DNA of 64,000 nucleotides from GAS368 sp965227745 (GTDB lineage Bacteria > Verrucomicrobiota > Verrucomicrobiia > Opitutales > Opitutaceae), in NCBI GenBank assembly GCA_965227745.1, contig OZ245769.1, positions 558,001 through 622,000 on the forward strand. The letters are read 5' to 3'. Both the position numbers and the translations under genes were made by a program. Shown here one piece after another: positions 1 to 8,729 of the stretch. Below the pieces are notes generated by a model, which did no database searches, was not told the DNA's origin, and was given only the letters and a program-made list of their open reading frames with translations. Positions within the stretch are counted from its first letter, which is position 1. Every line of letters starts with the position of its first letter.

Positions 1-2351
1 AGGGTGAGATGCAGAGCCTCGTCAACCGGCTGTCGATCGAATTGGTCTTCACCGCCCACCCGACTGAGTCGAAACGCCGTACGCTGCTCACGAAGCTGCG
101 TCGACTCGGCGAGATTCTACGCGCCCGGGCCCAGCCGGCCTTTGCGGCCGATCCGGATGTGCTGGAGCCAGAGTGCGTCGAGCGAGAGATCGCCTCCCTC
201 TGGCTGACGGACCGGAGTCGCGTCGCGCGGCCGGAAGTCGCCGACGAGGCCCGCACGGGTCTGTGGTATTTCGATACCACGCTCTTCGATACCTTGCCCC
301 GCCTGCAAACCGACCTCGAGCGGGCGCTCGCGCAGCACTATCCCAATGTGAAGGCCCCCACGCGCTGGCTGACCTTTGGCTCGTGGATCGGTGGCGACCG
401 CGACGGAAATCCAAACGTCACGGCCGAAGTAACGGCCGAAATCCTCCTCCTCAATCGCCGCCTCGCCATCGAGAAGGTGCGCCTCGCCTCGCGCGAACTC
501 GCGCGCACCCTGACCGTGAGCGACCGCCGCGACTCCGTCGTGCCTGCACTCAGGAAAGATCTGCGCGACAATCTTCACGTCTCGAAACACATCGAGGAAC
601 TCAATAAGCGTTATCCCCACGAGCCTTACCGTCTCCTGCTGGGTGTCCTGCGCGAGCGTCTGACCCAAGCGGTCAACGAAGTGCGTGATGGTCGCGTGCT
701 CTCGGCGGAGACGGTGGTCGGTACCTGCCTCGGGAGCGCGACGATTGCCGGGGCGTTTGAAGCGATTTCGGATAGCTTGAAAGCGGGCAGGGGAGCGATG
801 TTGACCGGCGGCGAGCTGCGTCGCGCGTCCCAGCAGTTGGACATTTTTGGTCTGCACACGGCGCATCTCGACCTGCGGCAGCACTCTTCGCATCATGAAA
901 CGGCGGTGGCCGAAGTGCTCGACCGCGATGATTACACGAAGTTGCCGGAGGAGGCGAAGCGGGAGCTGCTGCTCGAAGCCATCGGCATCGCGAAGACGCT
1001 GCGCACGCCGGAGCTCGCGCGCTTCTCGGCGCACACGCGAAATGTCCTCGATCCGCTGGCGCTCGCGGCGCGGGTGGCCGCGAAGTTTGGCACGGAGGCG
1101 CTCGGCATTTATATCATCAGCATGACCGACGGCGTGTCGGATATGCTGGAGGTCGAGTTGCTGCAAAAACTCACGGGCGCGAAGCTGCCCATCGCGCCGC
1201 TCTTTGAGACGCTGGATGACTTGGAGCGCGCGCCGGAGATTTTGAGCGCCTACTTCGGGCTGCCCGGTCGCAGTGCTCCGGCGCACCAGCATGTGATGCT
1301 GGGCTACTCGGACTCGAACAAGGACTGCGGTTACCTCACGGCCAACTGGGCACTGTATGTGGCCCAGGATGAAATCTCGCGCGTCTGCCAGGCGGCGGCC
1401 GTGCGCGTGACCTTGTTCCACGGTCGTGGCGGCAGCGTCGCGCGCGGCGGCGGGCCAGCGGCCAAGGCGATCTTGGCGCAACCGGCAGGCCTGCGCGACG
1501 GCGGGATTCGTGTCACGGAACAAGGTGAAGTGCTCTCGACGCGCTACCACGATCCTGATCTCGCGCACCGCATCCTCGAGCAGATGGCCTATGGCGTGAT
1601 GCTCGGCACACACGCCGCAGAGAAAGCATCCGCGGTGCCGACGGAATGGCGCGAAGCGATGACCACGATGAGCGCGGCCGGCTTCGCGGCGTACAAAGCC
1701 GTGGTCCATGACGATCCGGAGTTTCTCGCCTTTTGGAAACAGGCCACGCCGATCGATGAGATTTCGAACCTCAAGTTTGGCTCACGGCCGACCTTCCGCC
1801 GCAACACCACGAGCGTGGAAGACCTGCGGGCGATCCCTTGGGTGTTTTCGTGGATGCAGAGCCGCTTTAATTTCCCGGGCTGGTTCGGACTCGGCAGCGC
1901 GCTCGACGCCGTGCTGAAGCGCGGCCCAAAGGGTCGCAAGCTCCTGCGCGAGATGCACGCGGGCTGGCCATTTTTCGAGACGCTGATCGACAACGCCCAG
2001 CTCACCATGCGCAAAGCCGACATGGGCATCGCCGCGCTCTATGCCTCGCTGGTGGACGACGAAAAAATTCGCCGCCGCATCTTCGGGCTGCTCGAGGCGG
2101 AGTTTGCGCGCACCGAAGCGGCGATCCTGGCGGTCACAGGCCAGAAGCAACTGCTCGCGCGCGAGCCCGTGCTGCGGCAGTCAGTGGAGTTGCGTAATCC
2201 CTACATCGACCCGCTCAACTATATCCAAGTGGACATGCTGCGCCGGCTCCGCTCAGGCCGAAAAATCACCGCCGAGGAAGCCGAGGCGGCGCGCGGTGTG
2301 GTCGAACTCACGATCAATGGTATTTCGGGAGGATTGAAGAACACCGGTTAA
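1..2351 (+). CDS. ppc: Phosphoenolpyruvate carboxylase, 5' end cut by window edge
   Basis: Carboxylates phosphoenolpyruvate with bicarbonate to oxaloacetate, a cytoplasmic anaplerotic step feeding the TCA cycle. The visible reading frame is open to base 1 and begins just before the catalytic-histidine motif ELVFTAHPTE, which in the family lies about 130-140 residues into the protein, so the true N-terminus is missing. Downstream are GSWIGGDRDGNP, the signature GYSDSNKD, the glycine-rich HGRGGSVARGGG loop and the WMQSRFNFPGW block. The protein ends in the conserved NTG C-terminus, so the 3' end is complete. About 780 residues are visible of an expected 900 or so. The internal ATG at base 9 should not be taken as the start. 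Confidence 0.97.
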   Translation, partial: GEMQSLVNRLSIELVFTAHPTESKRRTLLTKLRRLGEILRARAQPAFAADPDVLEPECVEREIASLWLTDRSRVARPEVADEARTGLWYFDTTLFDTLPRLQTDLERALAQHYPNVKAPTRWLTFGSWIGGDRDGNPNVTAEVTAEILLLNRRLAIEKVRLASRELARTLTVSDRRDSVVPALRKDLRDNLHVSKHIEELNKRYPHEPYRLLLGVLRERLTQAVNEVRDGRVLSAETVVGTCLGSATIAGAFEAISDSLKAGRGAMLTGGELRRASQQLDIFGLHTAHLDLRQHSSHHETAVAEVLDRDDYTKLPEEAKRELLLEAIGIAKTLRTPELARFSAHTRNVLDPLALAARVAAKFGTEALGIYIISMTDGVSDMLEVELLQKLTGAKLPIAPLFETLDDLERAPEILSAYFGLPGRSAPAHQHVMLGYSDSNKDCGYLTANWALYVAQDEISRVCQAAAVRVTLFHGRGGSVARGGGPAAKAILAQPAGLRDGGIRVTEQGEVLSTRYHDPDLAHRILEQMAYGVMLGTHAAEKASAVPTEWREAMTTMSAAGFAAYKAVVHDDPEFLAFWKQATPIDEISNLKFGSRPTFRRNTTSVEDLRAIPWVFSWMQSRFNFPGWFGLGSALDAVLKRGPKGRKLLREMHAGWPFFETLIDNAQLTMRKADMGIAALYASLVDDEKIRRRIFGLLEAEFARTEAAILAVTGQKQLLAREPVLRQSVELRNPYIDPLNYIQVDMLRRLRSGRKITAEEAEAARGVVELTINGISGGLKNTG

Positions 2352-2598
2352 TGCCGGCGTCGTCCGTGCCGCGAAATCCGACTTGATCAAGGCTGCGACG
2401 CACTCCTCTGCGTAGCGGGAAAAGCAGGGTGCGCGGTCATCGATGCGGAGTAGGTTAAGAGCATATTGGGCCAGCTCAGGAGGAGTGGCCCGATCAGGCA
2501 GCATTGCAGGGAGACGGAAACAGAGCGCCCGAAGGTGTGTAATGGGAGGTATAGGCCCTAGGCACGAGTGAGCCTCGGCGTAACACTATACTCCCGTC
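2352..2598. other. Intergenic spacer, no feature seen
   Basis: About 250 bases between ppc and the small membrane-peptide gene. I see no credible reading frame, strong hairpin or known repeat here. Confidence 0.5.
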
Positions 2599-2751
2599 AT
2601 GAATACTATCCTACTTGTTCTTCTCCTTCTCATTCTCTTGGGCGGCGGCGGTTTTTACGTCGGCGGCCCAGTTGTCGGTGGCAGTGCGCTCGGTCTGATC
2701 TTGCTCGTCTGTGTGATCATCGCCCTCACCGGCGGTTTCCGCACACGATAA
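2599..2751 (+). CDS. Small hydrophobic membrane peptide (DUF3309-like)
   Basis: A 50-residue peptide starting MNTILLVLLLLILLGGGGFY. It has two hydrophobic stretches (about residues 3-14 and 28-44) separated by a glycine-rich turn (GGGGFYVGGPVVGG) and ends in a short basic tail, GGFRTR. This layout matches the very short DUF3309-type membrane proteins common in stress- and biofilm-related settings, whose function is unknown. It is predicted to sit in the inner membrane. The gene is monocistronic, pointing towards the convergent dnaE2 operon. The assignment rests on hydrophobicity pattern and length only. Confidence 0.65.
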   Translation: MNTILLVLLLLILLGGGGFYVGGPVVGGSALGLILLVCVIIALTGGFRTR

Positions 2752-2818
2752 GAATATCGAGCCGTCCACGCATGCACCGTTTCGGCGGCGCATGCGTGAC
2801 GCTTCTTCCGGCCTTCCT

Positions 2819-5800
2819 TTAATGGAAGTCGTGGGAGGACTGCGCGGGAAGTTCTTCGGCCCGGAAGGGCTCGATCTTCTCGGCTTTGACGTGAGTGACG
2901 CCTGAGACGTTTTGCAGGCGGCCAGTGATGCGCAGGGCGGGCTCTTGCGTGATGGTGAGCCGGAGGCGTTCGAAGAGCGCGGGGATCACAACCGCGTTGG
3001 CGATGCCGGTCTCGTCTTCGAGGCTGATGAAGACGAAACCCTTGGCCGTGCCGGGGCGCTGGCGACAGATAACGGAGCCGGCGATGGTGACGACCTGGCC
3101 ATCGGTGACGTGTTTGAGGTCCTTGGCCGGGCAGATACCGGTGAGGCGCGGACGCAGGAGGGCCATGGGATGCTCGTCAACCGTGAGATTGAGTCCGGCG
3201 AAATCGGCGCCGACTTGCTCAGTGGGCGACATGGGGGGCAGCGGGGATTCGTCGCGGTAGGCCTCGGCGAAGTGCTTGAAGAGGCTTTCGTCGTCAGACC
3301 ATGCGGTCTCGACGTGCCAGAGCGCGGCGCGGCGGTGGGCGGTGAGCGCAGCGAGCGCGCCGACGGCAGCGAGGGAGCGGCGCTCGGTGGCGGTGAAATC
3401 GGTGCGGCGCAGGAAATCGTCGAGCGAGGCAAAGGGCTGGGTGGCGCGCGCGGCAAGCATCGCCTGCGCGGCGGATTCGCGCAGGCCCTTGATGTAGCGC
3501 AGACCGATGCGGATGGTTTTGTCAGCCTCGACCGTGCAGTTGAACGCGGAGCGCTGCACGCAGACGGGATGGGCGACGAGCCCATGGCGGCGACCGTCTT
3601 GAATGAGCGTGGCGGGCGAGTAGAAACCCATCGGCTGGTTATTCAACAAGCTCGCGTAGAATTCGGCGGGGCGGTGAACCTTCAGCCACGTGCTGGCGTA
3701 GGCGAGCATGGCGAAACCGATGGCGTGAGACTCGGGGAAGCCGTAGGCGGCGAAGGTCGTGGTCGCTTTTACAACTTTGTCGATGACAGCCTGCTGGTAG
3801 CCCTGCCGATGCAAGGCGGCGTGCAGCTTATCCATGGACTTTTTCAGGCGGTCGGGGTTTTTAGTGAAGCCCATCGCGCGGCGTAATTCCTCGGCCTCGG
3901 CGCCGGTGAACTTGGCGAGGTTGATCGCGAGTTGGAGCATCTGCTCCTGAAAGAGGATGACGCCCTTGGTGCGCTCCAGGATGGGCTTTACGATATGAGC
4001 GACGGACTCGTCGATGTATTCGATTTTCTCCTCACCATTACGACGGCGGATGAGCGGATGGACGAGATTGCCGGTGATGGGGCCAGGGCGGATGATGGCG
4101 ACCTGGATGGCGAGATCGTAAAGATTGGCCGGCTTGAAGCGCGGCAAGGTGGACATCTGGGCGCGGCTTTCGATTTGGAACACACCGACGGTATCCGCAG
4201 CACGGATACTTTCGTAGGTTTTTTTATCGTCGGCCGGGATATCGCTGATGGCGCGGATTTCGGTGTCGCCTCGCGCAGCGCAGAGCTCGGCGCTCTCCTG
4301 GAGGACGGCCATCATGCCGAGGCCGAGGAAATCGATTTTCACGAGGCCGAGATTTTCGCAGTCCTCCTTGTCCCATTGGCAGATGCAGCGACCCGGCATG
4401 GTGGCGGGCTCGAGAGGCACGACTTTGTCGAGTTGGTTGAGCGAGATGACCATGCCGCCGGGATGCTGACCGAGATGGCGGGGTAAACCGTGCAGGTGAT
4501 GCTGCGCGAGGAAGAGGGCCTCGGCGCGAGGGTGGCTGCCGGCGATGCCGGAGAGACGAAGCTGCTCCTTGAGGTCGAGGGTCTCCGGGAAATCGCCGTT
4601 GGCGTAGAGGCTGGAGAAGCGGTCGAGGGCGTCGTCACCGAAGCCGAGGACTTTGCCGACTTCGCGGATGGTATTGCGCCCGCGGTAGGAGATGACGTTG
4701 GCGGTCATGGCGGCGCCGCGTGCACCGTAGCGCCGATAGACCTCTTGGATGACGGATTCGCGGCGCTCGCCACTGGGGAAATCGAGGTCGATGTCGGGCC
4801 ACGACGGCAGGCCATCGGCGCCGATGCGGCTGTCGTTGAGGAAACGATCAAAGAGAAGTTTGTTTTTGACGGGATCGACGGCGGTGATGCCGAGCACATA
4901 GCAGACGGCGCTATTGGCGGCGCTGCCGCGGCCTTGCACCAGAATGGGCTGAGGACGATTACGCGCCCACTGGCAGATATCCCAGACGATGAGAAAATAG
5001 CCGGAGAATTTGAGTTTCGCGATGAGCTGTAGTTCGCGCTCCAGTTGATCGATCCAAGCCTGGTCGAGACTGCCGACTTTGGCGCGAGCGAAGGCGTAGG
5101 TTACTTCGCGCAGGTATTCGTTCTGATCGACGGCTTCGCCGTTGGGCTTGGTGTAGGAGGGAAATTCGTAGCCGAGGTTTTTTAAGGTAAACTCGAGTCG
5201 GCCTTCGAGGTGAACAGTGTTGTCGAGCGATTCAGGCAAGTCGGCGAAGAGCGCGCGCATCTGCGCCGCCGAGGGCGTGCGGCGGTGGGAATTGATTTCC
5301 AAGCGGCGGCCGGCGGCATCGAGCGTGGTGTGGTGGCGCAGGCAGGTGAAGACATCGGCAACGATGCGATGCTCAGGAATGGCGTAGTTGACGCCGCCGG
5401 TGGCGAGCAGGTGCAGACGATGGGCGGCGGCGAGATCGCGGAGAAAAGTAAGCTCGCGCTCCTCGCCGCGAAGGCGGTGTCGTTGTAGCTCGACAAAGAG
5501 GCGTGCGCGGCTGGGGTCGGATTCACGGCCGAAAATCGCGAGGAGTTTTTCGAGCGCGAGGCCGGCGGCGGCGGCGCCCTCGGTGCGCCAGGCGCGGCGC
5601 ACCGGGCCTTCCTCGTCGCCAGTGAGGGCGATGAGGCCGTCGGCATGGCGGGCGAGTTCATCCCACGTGGCGAGGCAGGGACGCTTGCGCTCGGCGGGGC
5701 CGGACTCGCTGGTGCGCGGCGTGAGCTTGGTCGTGGTGATGAGCTGGCAAAGATTTTGGTACCCGGCGTGGGACGCGACGAGCAGCGGGATGACGGTGCC

Positions 5801-6022
5801 ATCCTCCATTGTGATCTCGGCACCGACGCGCGGACGCACGGGGGATTTCGTTTCGACGACGTGGCTATAAAAACGCGGAGCGCCGTACAGGCCATCGCGG
5901 TCGAGCAAGGCCATGGCGGGCAATTCGTTATTCCCAGCGGAATTGATCAGATCCTCGGGACTGGAAGCGCCGCGCAAAAAGCTGAAGGCGCTGCGCGCGT
6001 GGAGTTCGACATAGCCACTCAT
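2819..6022 (-). CDS. dnaE2: Error-prone DNA polymerase III alpha subunit, DnaE2 type
   Basis: C-family polymerase that, with ImuA and ImuB, carries out SOS-induced mutagenic translesion synthesis. The ATG at 6022 gives MSGYVELHARSAFSFLRGAS, the usual DnaE2 N-terminus starting the PHP domain. A longer in-frame extension upstream lies inside imuB and is arginine-rich, so I reject it. The palm motif PDIDLDF is near residue 408, and HPGGM and helix-hairpin-helix regions follow. A C-terminal OB-fold precedes the end at about 1067 residues, so the tau-binding region of replicative DnaE is absent. The start codon is 2 bases after the imuB stop, which indicates a single operon imuA-imuB-dnaE2. Confidence 0.95.
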   Translation of the reverse strand: MSGYVELHARSAFSFLRGASSPEDLINSAGNNELPAMALLDRDGLYGAPRFYSHVVETKSPVRPRVGAEITMEDGTVIPLLVASHAGYQNLCQLITTTKLTPRTSESGPAERKRPCLATWDELARHADGLIALTGDEEGPVRRAWRTEGAAAAGLALEKLLAIFGRESDPSRARLFVELQRHRLRGEERELTFLRDLAAAHRLHLLATGGVNYAIPEHRIVADVFTCLRHHTTLDAAGRRLEINSHRRTPSAAQMRALFADLPESLDNTVHLEGRLEFTLKNLGYEFPSYTKPNGEAVDQNEYLREVTYAFARAKVGSLDQAWIDQLERELQLIAKLKFSGYFLIVWDICQWARNRPQPILVQGRGSAANSAVCYVLGITAVDPVKNKLLFDRFLNDSRIGADGLPSWPDIDLDFPSGERRESVIQEVYRRYGARGAAMTANVISYRGRNTIREVGKVLGFGDDALDRFSSLYANGDFPETLDLKEQLRLSGIAGSHPRAEALFLAQHHLHGLPRHLGQHPGGMVISLNQLDKVVPLEPATMPGRCICQWDKEDCENLGLVKIDFLGLGMMAVLQESAELCAARGDTEIRAISDIPADDKKTYESIRAADTVGVFQIESRAQMSTLPRFKPANLYDLAIQVAIIRPGPITGNLVHPLIRRRNGEEKIEYIDESVAHIVKPILERTKGVILFQEQMLQLAINLAKFTGAEAEELRRAMGFTKNPDRLKKSMDKLHAALHRQGYQQAVIDKVVKATTTFAAYGFPESHAIGFAMLAYASTWLKVHRPAEFYASLLNNQPMGFYSPATLIQDGRRHGLVAHPVCVQRSAFNCTVEADKTIRIGLRYIKGLRESAAQAMLAARATQPFASLDDFLRRTDFTATERRSLAAVGALAALTAHRRAALWHVETAWSDDESLFKHFAEAYRDESPLPPMSPTEQVGADFAGLNLTVDEHPMALLRPRLTGICPAKDLKHVTDGQVVTIAGSVICRQRPGTAKGFVFISLEDETGIANAVVIPALFERLRLTITQEPALRITGRLQNVSGVTHVKAEKIEPFRAEELPAQSSHDFH

Positions 6023-6024
6023 GG

Positions 6025-7491
6025 CTAATCGTACTCGCCTTCGAGGAAGTGGTCTCCGCCGACGAGGATGAGGCGATAGAGTCCGCCGTCGGCGAGGGCG
6101 ACATCCCACTCGATGCGAGACCAGGCGCGATCCTTTTGCCACCAGTCTCCGTCGCGAGGATAAGGTGGACTACGAAACGCGATTTCACCCCGGGCGCCAT
6201 TGGCCCAGAGGAAAGTTTTGCCATCGTTCGTCTCGGTGAGCCCGACCCGCAGAGGCGGACGATAGCGGCGCAAGATGCCGCCGAGCGGAGGATGCAACGG
6301 TGTGATCGTCGCAGCGGGAATGGCGGCGGCAGGCGGCAGCAATTCGCACGCGTCAGGACGATGCGTGTCGACGCGGTGCGGAGTGCCGAGGCGCTCTGGG
6401 CCGACGAGGGCGCTGAGGCGGGCGAGAGTTTCGGCGAAGCCATGGGGATCGCGGAGACCAGTGTCGAAGAGGCCTTGCTGGCGGACGAGAGGACGGGTGG
6501 GCGTGACTTCGAGGGAGAGGGCGACGATGCAGGCGGCGGTTTGCAGCGACTCAAGATAGGTGTGAAGCGTGCGGAAAAGAATTTCGACATCGGCGGTGGG
6601 CTCGGGGAGCCGGAAGGAGCGCGCGTGCGTGGTTTCGTCTTCGAGGCGAAGCGTGAGGGCGAGTTCGGCGGCGACGAATTGAGCACTGATGAGTTCGAGG
6701 GAGAGGCGGTCGAGGATGCGGCGGAGGATGAAGAGGAGAGGATCGAGGGTCTCGATGGCATTTTCGAATTCCATCGCGGCGGAAAAGGTCTGAGGCGGAA
6801 TGACGGGACGGAGCGGGCGGAGATCGCCGCCGGAGGCGCGTTGCCAGAGGGCAAGGCCGGCGGCCCCGAAGCGGAGCACGATTTCATCGCGCGGGAGGGC
6901 GGTGAACTCGCCGAGCGTGCGGAGTCCCCAGCGCCAGAGAACATCAGCTAATTCGGGCGAGGGATCGGCGGCGGCAATTGGGAGCGGTGCGAGGAAGGTG
7001 CGCTCGGCGGCGGCGGTGTCGACGTACAGCAATGTGGTCGTGGCCCGGGCGGCGTAGAGCGCGAGCAAGGGCGTGCGTGCGAGACCGATGGTGGAGAGCA
7101 GGGCGAGTTGGGCAAGCTGGGCGAGGACGGCGTGTGCGGCAGGGAGAAATTTTTCGGAAGAGAGGCCGCGCAAATCGACGGTACAGATGCCGGGAGCGGT
7201 ATCTTCGAGGGTAGGCGAGAGCGTTTGCGCGACGGCGAGGAGGGTGGCGCGGGCCTCGGACTCAGCGTCAGGCCGCGGCGAGCGCAGGAGAAGGCGGGGA
7301 CAGCGCGCAACGGCTTGCGCGGCGGTCATGCCCAACTCGACGCCAGCGGCTGCAGCGGCAGAAGTGACAGCGAGCACGACGGATTTTTTACTGTGGGCGG
7401 AAAAAAGCGCGGCGGGCTGGCTGGCGGAAGTCGCTTCGGTGCGGAGCACGGCATGCAGCGGAAAAGCGGCGACGTGAAGAACGGCGAACAT
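6025..7491 (-). CDS. imuB: Y-family polymerase-like mutagenesis protein ImuB
   Basis: A 488-residue protein with the Y-family DNA polymerase fold. It acts as the adaptor of the mutasome, linking DnaE2 to the sliding clamp. The N-terminus reads MFAVLHVAAFPLHAVLR, where active Y-family enzymes have an acidic D-x-D-x-F-F motif, so it appears catalytically inactive like known ImuB. The middle keeps Y-family features such as VELGMTAAQAVARCP and the helix-hairpin-helix region WGLRTLGEFTALP. It lies between imuA and dnaE2. It is expected to be induced by DNA damage through the LexA operator upstream of imuA. Confidence 0.92.
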   Translation of the reverse strand: MFAVLHVAAFPLHAVLRTEATSASQPAALFSAHSKKSVVLAVTSAAAAAGVELGMTAAQAVARCPRLLLRSPRPDAESEARATLLAVAQTLSPTLEDTAPGICTVDLRGLSSEKFLPAAHAVLAQLAQLALLSTIGLARTPLLALYAARATTTLLYVDTAAAERTFLAPLPIAAADPSPELADVLWRWGLRTLGEFTALPRDEIVLRFGAAGLALWQRASGGDLRPLRPVIPPQTFSAAMEFENAIETLDPLLFILRRILDRLSLELISAQFVAAELALTLRLEDETTHARSFRLPEPTADVEILFRTLHTYLESLQTAACIVALSLEVTPTRPLVRQQGLFDTGLRDPHGFAETLARLSALVGPERLGTPHRVDTHRPDACELLPPAAAIPAATITPLHPPLGGILRRYRPPLRVGLTETNDGKTFLWANGARGEIAFRSPPYPRDGDWWQKDRAWSRIEWDVALADGGLYRLILVGGDHFLEGEYD

Positions 7492-7541
7492 GAGAACGGG
7501 CGCAGCGGTGGGACGACAGGGAGAGTGCGAAGCTCAAGCGC

Positions 7542-7569
7542 ATTAAGCGCAAAGACGAAGGCGCTAAGG
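7542..7569. repeat. Dispersed intergenic repeat (GCGCAAAGACG family) between imuB and imuA
   Basis: The sequence attaagcgcaaagacgaagg and the eight bases after it match a repeat family seen again near 25288, 33789, 34926 and 36264. It sits in the 142-base spacer that separates the otherwise tightly packed imuA and imuB genes, so it probably entered the operon spacer as a mobile or spreading short repeat. Confidence 0.6.
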
Positions 7570-7633
7570 TCGGAGCGAAGTAAGGCTGACGTGGGCTATG
7601 GCGTCGTAACGGGTGTAGGTGCGCGCGCAGGAT

Positions 7634-8335
7634 TTACTCGCTGGAAGCCTGTGAGCGCTGGCGCTGGAGCGCGGGTGCGAGGACGGAGATCAAGCGAGGG
7701 CGCTCGGTGCTGAAGGCGGCGAAATCGTGCGAGGTGGACAGGACGAGCCGAAGCTGCGCGCTGGGCACGGAGGCGCGCGGAGTGAAAACGACGAACGGCA
7801 GATCGGCGGGCTCGACGGCGCGTTGGAAGCGATACCACTGCGGCCCGGAAATGCGGCGCAGCTCGGCCTCGGGGGCGTGACGCAGATCGAGTACGACGAG
7901 GCCGAGGTTGGCATCGCGCGCGAGGAGATCGGCGGCTTGGAGGGCGAGCGTGGTGGTGGTGGCAATTTTCGATGCCGGCCCGCCGGCGGTGGAGGCGGGG
8001 CGGGACGGTAGTTGTGGGCAGCGCACCCAGATCAGGTGCGCGATGAGATCGACGGAAAAAGAATCGGGATCGAAGCAATCGGAGACATCGACCAGCGCGA
8101 TCCTCGCCCGCGTGGCGCGTGTGACGGCGAGAAGCTGGCCGAGCAACAACTGGCTGCCGCAACTCGGGGCCGCGCACACGATCTCGGTGACGGCACCGAG
8201 GGGCAGTCCGCCGCAGGCTTGATCGAGAGCGGGAATGCCGGTCGCGAGCGTGCGCCCGGTGGAGCGGGCGGTGGCGGGAAAACGCGCGGCGAGGAGGCGC
8301 CGGAGATCGGCGAGCTTATCGGGCGTGGCTGACAT
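7634..8335 (-). CDS. imuA: RecA-like mutagenesis protein ImuA
   Basis: A 233-residue RecA/SulA-related protein, first gene of the SOS mutagenesis operon. It is thought to bind RecA and/or ImuB and support DnaE2-dependent bypass. The N-terminal MSATPDKLADLRRLLAARFP is followed by the RecA-like core (TGIPALDQACGGLPLGAVTE, then a beta strand ending in VDVSDCFDP). The position of the Walker A loop reads CAAPSCGSQ, lacking the lysine needed for ATP binding, as in other degenerate ImuA proteins. I chose the ATG at 8335. A TTG at 8371 would add 12 residues but would lie only about 10 bases from the operator. Confidence 0.85.
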   Translation of the reverse strand: MSATPDKLADLRRLLAARFPATARSTGRTLATGIPALDQACGGLPLGAVTEIVCAAPSCGSQLLLGQLLAVTRATRARIALVDVSDCFDPDSFSVDLIAHLIWVRCPQLPSRPASTAGGPASKIATTTTLALQAADLLARDANLGLVVLDLRHAPEAELRRISGPQWYRFQRAVEPADLPFVVFTPRASVPSAQLRLVLSTSHDFAAFSTERPRLISVLAPALQRQRSQASSE

Positions 8336-8380
8336 AGAGGAGCAGTCAAGGGAGGGAATGGGGCGAGGCAAGGACGGATA

Positions 8381-8396
8381 GTGTTCATTTGAACAC
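8381..8396 (-). promoter_or_regulatory. LexA operator (SOS box) upstream of imuA-imuB-dnaE2
   Basis: The 16-base perfect palindrome GTGTTCATTTGAACAC contains TGTTC-N4-GAACA exactly. As I recall, this is the LexA-binding motif described for Verrucomicrobia. It lies 46 bases upstream of the chosen imuA start, in the right place to cover the promoter of the mutagenesis operon. The palindrome is seen directly; LexA binding is inferred from motif and context. Confidence 0.88.
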
Positions 8397-8640
8397 TTAA
8401 GTAATTCGCGTGCGGTTCTCGCGAGTTAGCAGGATTTTAAGCCCGTGAGGAAAACTGCCGCTCCCTTGGTGGCCAAAGCCCCAGTGCCCGACCTGCGATG
8501 GCGAGCACGTTGAACGGATTACTTAAAGTCGTGTCCGCAGGCGTGAGCTCGTTGGTGCTCCGTCCACTCGCTGGCGCTCGCGGCTACTGAAAAAGACCGA
8601 CCTACAGTTTCTATGACGCCACTAGAGGTTCATGATCAGA
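8397..8640. other. Intergenic region between the SOS promoter and the typA terminator
   Basis: About 240 bases with no convincing reading frame. It contains a stretch around 8536-8586 rich in ctcg/cgag inverted motifs (cgtgagctcg, then ctcgctggcgctcgcggcta) that resembles the short palindromic repeats found near the IS110 element at about 44290-44335. No gene is supported. Confidence 0.4.
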
Positions 8641-8644
8641 GACA

Positions 8645-8672
8645 ATAAAAAGGCCGCTCCGAAGAGCGGCCC
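8645..8672 (-). terminator. Rho-independent terminator of typA
   Basis: Read on the minus strand this is GGCCGCTC-TTCG-GAGCGGCC followed directly by TTTTTATT. That is an 8-bp perfect stem with a UUCG tetraloop and a U tract, placed about 60 bases after the typA stop codon. A second GC hairpin (plus-strand gtgagtgcgcgctttgcgcgctcac) lies between the stop codon and this terminator. Confidence 0.88.
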
Positions 8673-8729
8673 TTTAAGAGTGAGTGCGCGCTTTGCGCGC
8701 TCACGATTCTTGCCTGATAGGCGCGACGC

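Noticed and set aside
8420..8500. Short stretch with tRNA-like look (gcaggattttaagcccgtg)
   Set aside because: No complete cloverleaf: the D arm, T arm and acceptor stem could not be paired.
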